Below are positions 55,101-64,000 of a stretch of 64,000 nt of DNA, piece after piece (position 1 is the stretch's first letter; each line of letters starts with the position of its first letter). The notes under the pieces were generated by a model. It did no database searches. It saw only the letters and a program-made list of their open reading frames with translations, and had not been told where the DNA came from. Location of the stretch: positions 9,362,387-9,426,386 of the forward strand of contig OX393568.1 in assembly GCA_947652115.1 (NCBI GenBank), written 5' to 3'. The stretch comes from Blastomussa wellsi. Its lineage: Eukaryota; Cnidaria; Anthozoa; Scleractinia; Plerogyridae. The position numbers and the translations under genes were made by a program.

Positions 55101-56778
55101 TCGTAATAAAGTTGTCATAAAAAAATTAAAAATGAAAAAGCAAAAAGGAATCATTTCGATTTATTTTTAGTAATAGCTTCCAAAATTCGCAGGGGTTCAC
55201 ATGTGCAGAATTCTACTACCACAATACCTGTTATTACACCATACTGTTGAACGCGTAAAGAATTATTACAGTGCAAAAGTGGAGTTTTTGTCTAGTTAAT
55301 TCCAATTTGTCCTATTTTCCGTTTTCATTTTTCCTTTGGCAACATTATTCCAATTAGATGTGTACCGTTTGCTAATCGGCAAGTACATAGCGTTAGTACC
55401 AAAATTATTGCTTTAAACAAAAATTTGGAAATGATAAGCTTCTCTAAATATTTGTAAAATCCTTTCCTTTATAAAACATGGTAATAAAGTTGTTGTCGTT
55501 GTTATTTAAAAATAATTTAATACTGGGTGAATGTTCAACGCATTTAGTGTGATGTGTTGTCTGAAAGTAGTCGTGGTGTTTTAGTGGATGACAAATTCTA
55601 CCCTGGTTGCCGGACCGTACGTTTTTCTAGCAGGGCCGTACGGCTTTTTCTGGCACTGTTAGGTGAAGGTGTACGGCCTCATACGGGCCCTTTTTACCAA
55701 GGAAAAAGCGCGCGGGGCCGTACGGGTCGTATGATAATACGGGCCTTCAGCAGTGATGACGAGGACGTCAACGTCAACGACCGGAAGTTGGAAATACGAG
55801 ACTCGGCGCTACCACGCATGCCCCATCGAGCACGAATCGTCGTCCACGCCCATTCTCGTCCCCAGAGGCCGCGATTCGTTTGGTCAACACCAAGGAATCG
55901 AGACCTCTGGCCGCAACCAAATTGTGAACATGCGTAGAGAACTCGTTTTGTAGCTTTCAGCCAATCAGATTTATTAGATTTGACGTTGTGCATGCGCAGA
56001 GTGACGGGAAGTCCGTGAATCGCGTACGTCCGGTGTTGGACCTTCCCAGAGGTCGCGATTCTTGGTGCTGACCAAAAGGATCGCGGCCTCTGGGGACGAG
56101 AATGCGTCCACGCCTCGTTCAGGATGTCATTTGCTGCCATTTGCCGTCGCGTAGCGAACGTGTGTATGTTTCGTTGTTTCTTTGGAGATTTCTTCACTCT
56201 CAATGGCTCGTCAGTGAATAAGATAGCGTCCATAACATAATTGATCGGACCATGAGGAAAAAAAACCTGATCATCAGGCGGAGATTAAAAGTAAGCTTAT
56301 AATTTAAGGCCGCACTGTGTGTGGAGAAGTGCCGTCGGCAGACTTTAGTTGAAACCTCCTGAAAACGCCACGCATATACTAATTAATTAAACAGAGAATC
56401 TCACAATACTTACATTACCTACAAGTAACAGTACAAATTACATGCATTATTAACAAAATAAAAAAATTATATCCACTTATATTCCATTTACAATAAAAGA
56501 GTTATTGCAACGTATATACTTACGATTGATTGGGTGGAGTTGTTATTGTGGAATATGTTAGACATTTCAATAATCTTTAACTCGGTCCTGGTTGTGGACG
56601 ATTTTTCGTCGGACAAATTAGGAGCCACGGATGACAAGGTCGTGTCAAGATGGGTGTCGCTAAGCTCTAATCTGCTTCTTGTTCCTGTGACAAATCCAGT
56701 TAAATTTCTGAGCGATAATTGATATTTTACTGATTTGTTACATTTTGCCAGCTTATGTAGCTTCACTTCGAGAGACAT
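52076..56778 (-). CDS. Kinase-like protein lacking an activation segment
   Basis: Five exons in transcript order: 56524-56778, 54479-54644, 53277-53536, 52261-52341 (GC donor) and 52076-52192. All phases agree, giving 292 residues. Exon 2 holds the N-lobe with a probable ATP-site Lys (EICLLKYFTRSKEKDW) and the C-helix (EIEVLKEISKNGEHDNLMRY), reminiscent of IRE1-type kinases. Exon 3 holds the hinge, helix E and the catalytic loop CHNDIVPSNIL, where the usual HRD is HND. The next exon then jumps to a C-terminal helical tail (LRQFRKLMETVLSHFES). No DFG motif, activation loop or APE is found, so the product would be a truncated pseudokinase, or exons were lost where a SINE now sits (52680-52905). 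Exon calls rest on splice sites only. Confidence 0.6.
52680..52905 (-). mobile_element. tRNA-derived SINE
   Basis: Read on the minus strand it has a tRNA-like head (CCGGTAGAGCGCCGGACTACC, then a B-box-like GGTCTCGAGTCCC) and a tail beginning GGACCAACACTCAGGGTC. It differs from the SINE at 12752-13039. It sits in the kinase gene where the missing kinase exons would be expected. Confidence 0.7.
54826..55098. mobile_element. Hairpin element with a tRNA-like sequence in its loop
   Basis: Arms of about 50 bases (AAGTACTTCCCCAACCACGC through CAGCTATCGACACAT, and the inverse at 55045-55098) are nearly perfect inverted repeats. Between them, 54955-55040 resembles a tRNA, with an A-box-like TGTAGTGTAGTGGTCATCACG and a B-box-like GCTCGATTACGGC. 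The acceptor stem does not fold well, so it is probably not a functional tRNA. Confidence 0.6.
55611..55745. repeat. Cluster of GGCCGTACGG palindromes
   Basis: The words CCGTACG, GGCCGTACGG, GTACGGCC and ATACGGGCC recur about six times in 135 bases of unusually GC-rich sequence, on both strands. It may be a decayed inverted-repeat element. Confidence 0.4.
55851..56104. mobile_element. MULE-like MITE, copy 1
   Basis: 254 bp with ends CATTCTCGTCCCCAGAGGCC and GGCCTCTGGGGACGAGAATG in perfect inversion. A 10-base direct duplication, CGTCCACGCC, flanks it (55841-55850 and 56105-56114). Duplications of 9-10 bases are typical of Mutator-like elements. It lies in intron 1 of the kinase-like gene. 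Confidence 0.85.
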
Positions 56779-57445
56779 ATTGGGTCATGTTCACTTTTAT
56801 CAAAAGGAATGTTTCAAAAGGTAATCTGGCTCGAGCACGAGCCGTGCATGCCTCAGCTGGTCCCCAGTCTCAGAGGCTCGGACACATCAAAAGGGAGTAA
56901 TGGAAACAAAGCAAAAAAGTTTCCAGTATACGTTCAGTACATAAGCTCGTCAGCTTTCTTCGTAGTTGACAATTTACATGAAATGGTAGAAGATTGGAAA
57001 CCCGGCATTTGAAAAGCAAAAGCAATCAGTCAGCCATCTTGGCTTAGTATGGAGCCGCGATGTTGGTACCCCGTTCATTGGGTACCAACATGGCGGGCGA
57101 AAATCAAAGAAAACATCTGGCACCCACTTTTGCTATGAAAGCGATGGCTCTTTCCTTTTAATCAAGTTTAAAGACACATAAACATCTTTTCTTGAAGCAT
57201 GACAGCTTTGTCTCGGCGCCATCGTGATGTCACATATGGTGGAAATCTCGAAAATTCAACATGCTGTATTCCAAACACAAAGGATGCCATCTAGCTGGAA
57301 ACTTGTGAACAGATATTTAGGATTTCTTTCACGCGGTTTAGCAGTCCGAGCCAATTTTTTTTAAATTTTATGACGTCACGTGAAAACCAACAATATCATG
57401 ATCAGTTGCAGTTCCAAAGGATACTGCCAACTTACAGCCCACAAG

Positions 57446-57674
57446 CATTCTCGCGCCCAAAGGCCGCGATTGTTTTAGTTAGCAGCTAGAATCGAGACCT
57501 CTGGCAATGGCCTCCTCTAAATTGGGAGCACGCGCAGAGAACCCGTTCTATAGTTTCCAGCCAACCAGATTTGACAATGAGTCCGTGAATCGCTGACTTC
57601 CGGGTTTGGAGGCGGCCAGAAGTCACGATTCTTGGTGCTGAACAAAAGGAGCGCGGTCTCTGGGGACGAGAATG
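57446..57674. mobile_element. MULE-like MITE, copy 2
   Basis: 229 bp, same family as 55851-56104 and sharing the ends and the interior words GCGCAGAGAAC and AGTCCGTGAATCGC. It is flanked by the 9-base duplication GCCCACAAG (57437-57445 and 57675-57683). More diverged than copy 1, hence probably older. Confidence 0.85.
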
Positions 57675-57780
57675 GCCCACAAGCAAATAGGCTCCCGGCG
57701 GGCGCAATCGTGATTCTCATGGGTCGCTGGCGTTTGCCATTTGTTGCTCTTTGCACTAACCAAGGGATGAGGGATAGAGA

Positions 57781-60700
57781 TCACATTACAGAAAGTAATG
57801 TTATATAACAAGTCTCCTTACCTGCAGAAAGGGATATGTTTTTGGTCATAAATGTACTCATCGTTTCCTTTAAAGATCTAACCTTTGTTCTGGTTGTTGA
57901 GTTAGAAAACGTATAAAGAAGTGGATTAATGGAAGAATTCACAGGCAGGACAAACACTGCGATCCACACATACACGAGCTGCTTTGGGTCGTACAAGTTT
58001 CCTGTTAAAGACAGTACGCCGATGATGATAACCGGCATCCAACAAAAAAAGTCTGTAAGAATAATGAACATCATTTTTGCCGCCATAGCAGTCTCGCGGT
58101 TAACGCTGGTCGATCTCACCGCGCCGCCAATTCTCTTTGCAGTAAGAAACATCGCAATGTATGCAACAAGCATAAACATAAAGGTTATGAAATTGAAAAC
58201 TATGAAGAACGAGACGGAATATTCCCATCCAGCCGGTCTGTCAGATGACAACTGCAAAGGAAGGCATACAGCCGAACGGCCATAAAAGCCAAATCCTGTG
58301 TTCTTATCGATAAAGTAGCCAATTCCAGTCAATGGCACGGAAGACACGACAATTCCAAGGAGCCATACTATCGTACACAACAAATATACACGTTTTAAAG
58401 AAAGTCTCTTGAATCGGAAAGGAAATACAATACACACGAGTCTGTCAGCCGTAATGATTGTTAACATTGCCACGGAGACCTCACTTGAAACCATTGATAG
58501 GACACCAGCAAATTGACACAGTTGGCCATTTCTCCACGTAAAATCGTGTTTGAAGTACTCTCCTTGCCACTGAGTGTCTTTGATGGCGATAATTAACAAA
58601 TATAATCCCATCAAAAAGTCAGATACTGCTAAATTTGTTAGAAGGAATGAATGAACGCGATTTTCTTCCCTCACAAAACATCTCCATACTACTACAATTA
58701 AATTCCCGGCAAACGCCATGACACCAAGAATCCATATGAATATTTGGAGAGTTTTATTTTTCATGAGATCGTCACAACTTGAAAACCCATCTGCTGGAGC
58801 GTCACACTTTACTTGCGGGATGGCTTTAACAGCGTAACAGCAGTGAGTAAAATGATCCGTCGTGCTGAAAAAAGATATCATACCTCGATTAACCGTTCTT
58901 TAAACCTAACCCTGCTAAGCGTTAATAACATATTTACGTGTTTATTGCCAATTTCCTGGCTTCTAGTTTCGTACGAAAAAGGTGGAAGCAATTTAAAGAA
59001 GGCCAGCTGTGGCATTTGAGGCCAGCCTTGTTATGCTAAAAAGTAGAAATGAAAGCTGCTGCCACATAACGTGCTTCAGGGAGCAAGCAGAGCCAAAGTG
59101 TCACATTGAAGTCTCGCAAAGCCAATTTTGCCTTTTTAAGCATGGTTTTGCCCTTGCGTTTTAATGTTCAGATCTGATGGTTTTATCCATCTAAATTTTG
59201 CCTTTGCGAGACTTCAATATGACTCTTTGCCTACTTGCTCCAAGAAACACGTGATGTGTCAGCCCTTGATTCGGGGAACGGGTGGGCTCAAAGTACGGAA
59301 CTTGTTAAAGGACGGGTCTTTTGCATTTTATTTGAGCTGGCTTTCTCGCTGGTTTCATTTAGAATTGCTATACCGTGCTGACGTGTTTTAATGAGAACGA
59401 AACAGCTGTCCACGGTTCCAATCCTGCTTTATCGGTTTCCGGTCGTATTGTTGTCTCACGAAGTCAACTTTTTTACGTAGTATCAGCCTTGCAGTTGTGT
59501 TTTTTTTTTTCATACTAAGCTGAGGTTTATTTTACATATAGCAATAACTATTAGGATTAAGCTGGTGCTTTGGCAGAAAACAGCATTCCGGTTGTCTTTA
59601 CATGCAATATTAGTGATTGCTAACAAAAATAATGGATGGATGGATCTGACAACCGGCCTCTGTATCTAAGTGGGGAAATACTCGCTAAGACACATCTTTA
59701 GACATAAACGAATAATCTATGGAATTTTTTGATTGGTTTATCAGAGGCAGCAAGGTACCTTTAAACGACAAACTAGCATTGCCGTTTGGTTTAATGCAAG
59801 ATCCTCATAAAACAAAATTTAGATCAAGCTCACTCCAGCATCAGAACGTCTCTGCCTGACCCTATCCGAGGAAAAGCAGAGCCCAGAAGAGCAATGTTCC
59901 ACTTTCCGGGACTGCGCTGAACCTTCATCTAAATAGCAAGGAGTTTATTCATGTAGGCAATCCCACTTGTGGCAACAAAGACTAACAATATACAGTAACA
60001 ATCATCTGAGTATAATACAAGGCACGTTTAAAACGAATTGTTTTCTTTTTTCGAAATGTCAGTTGAGGTTCTTAAAAGGTTATTTAAATCACGACAGGTA
60101 TTGGTATCTTGAGAATAAAAACACATCGGTTTTGGAATTTCATTAGTTTCCACAAACTCTTATCACTACACTGTCCAAAGAATGCTGTGATGCCCTATTT
60201 TTTTGTAACCACTTCGGTTAAATATCAAATTTACATTTTCTAAAGATGATATTTTCAGGGGTACTTCAGCGGCCTTTTCCGGCTGGGTTGAATTCCTTTA
60301 TAGCACGGCGGGTAACGGAGCTGAGTAACTGGATTAAGGAAGCTCATTTATCTTGCAAACTAACCTAGACCTTTAGACCTTATAATTTACTATGTATGCG
60401 ACGACTCCTCAAGTAAGTGGTATGAGGTGCTGAGACGTGCCGGTGCGGCATAAAATAACCCAGATTGGAGTATCTCAAACGTGTACCGAGTTTGTAGTTC
60501 AATTACAATTACTTCAAACCCGGATTATTACAAAACATCCGATAGCAATGCTTGCGAACTGAAAACGTGCAGCTTTGTTAGTAGCTGAAAGGAAATTTGT
60601 AGAGTTTGTATTGTTGTTATCACTTACAGTCTTTTTAAGTTGTCCAGTACACGGAAGGTTTCAGGAGAGAAGTCCACTATCTTGTTATTTTCTAGATACC

Positions 60701-61059
60701 TGCATTGTATGATTAGTGAGGCATTAAGTCAATTATATGGTTTTAATACCAAGCTTCCAAGCCAATGGTTATATATTATGTATTAGTAGAAAGTAGCAGT
60801 TGTTTGTTGTAGTAAGCTAACATTCACTATCAATATAATTAAAAAAATTCTCCATTGCTTTAATTTGGTTGACAGATGTCATGCATGTAAACATAATACT
60901 AACTTGCGATTGTAAATAGAGAGACAATATGAACAAAGGTAAGGCTAATTTATAAACAAGATAACTACAATTATAAAATTTACTCACAGAACTTCCAAAT
61001 TAGTTAAGCCATAGAAAGTGGTCATTGATATCCTCTTTATCCTGTTGTTGTTCAAGAAC
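57781..61059 (-). CDS. LGR/RXFP-type leucine-rich-repeat GPCR, 3' part
   Basis: Three exons are visible in transcript order: 60988-61059 and 60628-60699, each exactly 72 bases and one leucine-rich repeat (FLNNNRIKRI, then YLENNKIVDF), and 57781-58864 with the whole seven-helix domain. All are phase 2, the classic exon design of LGR-type receptors. The hinge before helix 1 carries CCYAVKAIPQVKC and SSCDDLMKN. Helix 1 has GNLIVVVW, helix 3 ends in ADRLVCIVFPFRF in place of DRY, and helix 7 has SSINPLLYTFSN (NPxxY). Such receptors bind glycoprotein or relaxin-like peptide ligands through the repeat ectodomain. The 5' exons (signal peptide and more repeats) are not visible and probably lie beyond the gypsy insertion and the window edge. 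A GTAAGG donor near 57823 could add a further C-terminal exon. Confidence 0.85.
59060..59263. repeat. MITE-like inverted repeat in receptor intron
   Basis: An arm of about 70 bases including GAAGTCTCGCAAAG and GGAGCAAGCAG is mirrored by CTTTGCGAGACTTC and CTTGCTCC. The loop is about 60 bases. No reading frame. Confidence 0.65.
59264..60627. other. Receptor intron, nothing recognised
   Basis: AT-rich intronic sequence between the 7TM exon and the last leucine-rich-repeat exon. No additional 72-base repeat exon was found on reading. Confidence 0.45.
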
Positions 61060-61983
61060 CTAAAGAGACAATTGGGATTCAGCGACGATATTAATCAGCT
61101 TAGCTTCATCTACTTGAATTTTTCCATCAGCATAGACCCTATGCAAATATGGCCGCCGTTGTTTTTTGGCCCCCAGAACAAACATTTCTCAAGGGAATTA
61201 ATTACTTTGTCTTAAAGATTAAGTCAAAGTAAATCAATGTATGGCGTTTTGAGGCTATACTTCTAACTAATGGGAAGTTACAGGAACATTTATATTGCCA
61301 AAAACATGAAAACGAGCCTAGGTAGGCCAGGGCAGCTTTGTCCATACGAATCTCTGAAATCAAAACTTTGCACGCATTTCACCAAAAACAGTAAAACCTC
61401 TCAGAGTATTATATTATGCCAATAGTTTTCAAGTGTTACCATCAGAATCTTAACTAACTTGACCAGACTACAAAAAGCAATGGCAGCCATTTTTGCATAG
61501 GGTGTATAGTAATTTAGAATTAAGCTTCTCTCATCCAAATTTCATGATGTTGTCAAACATTCAATTATAGAAAGGCAAATTCAAAAGGCAAATTCATAGA
61601 AAGGCAAACTGTTACTGTTATACTCAAACTCATCCAATAATTGTTAAGTATTACTGAATGTTGTCATTTGTATTTGACTTTGTGGTTTTGTTGACCGGCT
61701 TGGAAAGCTCCCATGAGGATCGACAGCTTTCACGAACGCAATACTTTATTCTCTACCGAAGCCGACACACAGCCGTGCTTTGTTCACACGCCACGTAACA
61801 TGTTGGAATGTGCAACACTGAGCACAACAATGCGTTCCAGTCTATAGTTCAAAGGTTTCAAAGGTCCAACTTCTGCGGTGGTGGTGGTCTTATTTGTCGG
61901 CCACATCGGGACGTTTGCACAGGTTGAAGTCGACTCTCAATTGATGCCTCTGAATTAGGGTTAGGCACTGTGGTTTCTGCGAT
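61060..61983. other. Receptor intron and possible gypsy LTR
   Basis: The stretch 61640-61960 before the gypsy coding remnant may be its LTR, but no second copy is in the window to compare. Confidence 0.3.
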
Positions 61984-63900
61984 TTATTCAGTATCAGCAC
62001 CATTACTATTATCTGCTACTGGTTGCACTGGCAGGGTTTGCGGGTCACATATTACCAGAGGCTCAGCAGGTCTCTGGTGGATCCTGTTCCGTCTTACCAG
62101 CCCATCTGGCGTTTTTACAACATACGAACGTGGTGTTACTTCCCCTAAGACCTCGCCGTGACCCCATTGTTCACCACGGTGACGGTCATTTAGCCTAGTG
62201 TACACAGCCTGATGAGCCACTTAGGCTCGAATGCAGACTTTTACACAAATTGTCCAGGCGCAAGAGTGTATAAGTCTCTGCTAGCATGCCTGCCCAGATG
62301 CTCAACACAGACTACGGCAACAGGTGGCACAGATTGGTTCAACAATGATTCAGATATTGGCAGGGTAAACTTTGTTCGTCGGCACAGAAACCTCTGTGCT
62401 GGGGAGTACGTCATACCCTGAGGCTGAGTGTTCCTATGGTCCAAGAGACAAAGTGAGGAGGTTTGACTTTTTCAACTTCTTCTTGGCTTCCTTTACAGCA
62501 GATTCAGCTTTACCGGTGGCTCTAGCATAATACAGGGAACGGGTAATCAACTTTGAATCATAAGTCTTGGCAATGTTCTAAAACTCTTGAGAGGTATACT
62601 GGGGTCCGTTGTCTAACGGAAATGTATCTGGTACACCATAGCGGGCAAAGTGTGCCTTTGTGACCGAGATAACATTGGCAGCAGTGATATCTTCGTTCAA
62701 CAGATCAACCTAAAACCACTCACTGTAGTGGTCTACTGTAACAGCATACAACGCCCACCCTGCTTGAATAAGTCTTGCGAAATAAATTTCCATGGACCCT
62801 ATGGAATTTCATGAGACAACATCGGTTCTTTGGGAATGCCGAATCATAGATAGCACACAACGAACAATTGGCACTCTCTTGAAGGATTGCAGCTTGCATT
62901 CCAGGCCAATACATTACTTCTCGAGCACTCCCTGGTGACCTTGGTGGAGGTTTTTCATCACGGGAATGATGACTTTGTGTGACTTGTACAACACACCATG
63001 GTATACTGCTAGCTCATCCCCCTGCTGTGGGCAATTGTGATTTGTCTGACGGCCATCCATGAGCCACGAACTCACACAGAGCTGACAGGGTATGATCTGC
63101 TTTAGTTTCACCTAGTGTGCTAGGATACATATCAGGGGAGTCTAGTTCAATGTTCTCTAGCTCTACTCAGACCATCTCTTCGGTATCCTCTGTGTCACAC
63201 TGAAACGCCTCTTCTCGTGGGCGTGAGGGTGCAGGGAGGTTCAAGGCGGCTCTTGACAGCACATCGGCTAAGTACATGAACTTGCCTTTCGTATAAACCA
63301 CAGTGAACTTGAATGACTGTAGCTGAAGCATTATACGCTGAAGGCGCCTGGGGACTTTACTCAAGGGTTTTTTGAAAATCGTTTCCAACGGTTGGTGATC
63401 AGAATATACTAGGACATCTTGTTTGCCATAAAGATACTGGTAGAACCTCGTACACACTACTTTGATGGCCAGACATTCCTTTTCAATAGGCGCATAGTTG
63501 ACTTCAGCTGCTGACAGTGTTGAACTTGAAAAAGCCACATGCAGGTTGCCCATCTGGTAGTAGGGAACCCCCAAGACCTGTGTCACTAGCATCCACTTGT
63601 AACACACACGGTTTGTTCACATCATAGAAATTCAATGTTGTGGCCTTTTTAATTAAACTTTTGGCTGTCTTGAAAGCTTTGTCATGCTGGGAGGACCATG
63701 ACCAGACTGCATTCCCATGGGTCAGTTCCGTGAGCGGCTTCAAAATTTCAGCAAGGTTTGGGGTGAAACTTGACAAATGGTTACACATGCCCAGGAACCG
63801 CTGGACTCCTTTTACTTCTTGGGGTGGGGTCATGTCCATAATGACCCGGACTCGAACTGGATGTGGAGTAATTACTGCTAAATTTCTTCGGGTTTAACTT
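61984..63900 (-). pseudogene. Ty3/gypsy pol remnant at the window edge
   Basis: Minus-strand frames carry, in order, the RT end (VQRFLGMCNHLSSF, VWSWSSQHDKAF), the RNase H start (LQVDASDTGLGG), RNase H (NYAPIEKECLAI, YSDHQPLETIFKK, AFVLSR-like ADVLSRAAL), an integrase zinc-finger region (HQGHQGVLEK, then MYWPGMQAAI, CSLC) and a C-terminal chromatin-binding-like tail (RSYVVKTPDGLVRRNRIH). Frameshifts separate the pieces. It lies in an intron of the LGR-type receptor and probably continues past 64000. Confidence 0.8.
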
Positions 63901-64000
63901 GAGATTGACCTATCGGCACCGCAACATTAAGTTGCACAAGTTAATGTCATGATCCTTCTCCGCCTCTTCAGTATTATCGCCACTCCTAAAGACTAAAATG

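Overview
The window is intron-rich, AT-rich animal DNA packed with transposable elements. Its tRNA-derived SINEs, MITE families and retroelement types look like an anthozoan cnidarian, probably a stony coral; this is inference from repeat style and protein similarity and was not tested by search.

Host genes, left to right: the last two coding exons of a TIMM10B-like mitochondrial Tim chaperone (+, 928-2553); a complete seven-exon cyclin G/I-family gene (-, 4937-8768); a complete twelve-exon lysosomal aspartylglucosaminidase gene, AGA (+, 12431-50687); a short kinase-like gene lacking an activation segment (-, 52076-56778); and the 3' part of a leucine-rich-repeat GPCR of the LGR/RXFP type (-, 57781-61059, continuing rightwards). 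AGA and the cyclin are head to head and may share a promoter region near 11.9-12.4 kb. I assembled exons by reading splice sites and checking phase; every AGA junction is in phase, giving 365 residues.

The striking region is AGA intron 4 (22515-45760, about 23 kb), which holds nested transposons. A LINE copy (22625-22700 and 38778-39385) was split by a tyrosine-recombinase retrotransposon of the Ngaro/PAT style (22701-38777, coding on the minus strand: gag, RT-RNaseH, YR, with split direct repeats). Its gag gene was in turn split by a 10,781-bp DNA transposon (27708-38488) with 400-bp inverted repeats, a 6-bp target duplication (GCGAAG), an intact 498-residue integrase-like DDE transposase and a converging seven-exon gene for a CUE plus HECT ubiquitin-ligase-like protein. 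An intron of that HECT gene contains a further TTAA-flanked element (33082-34518). The two ends of the 10.8-kb element differ at about five of 400 positions by my count, so it looks young. The transposon-borne HECT ligase is the best candidate here for an under-described system.

Elsewhere there are hAT remnants, a BEL/Pao fragment ending next to an AGA exon, a Ty3/gypsy fragment at the right edge, two copies of a MULE-like MITE with 9-10-bp duplications, a hairpin holding a tRNA-like sequence, SINEs and microsatellites. Stretches where I see nothing are listed.
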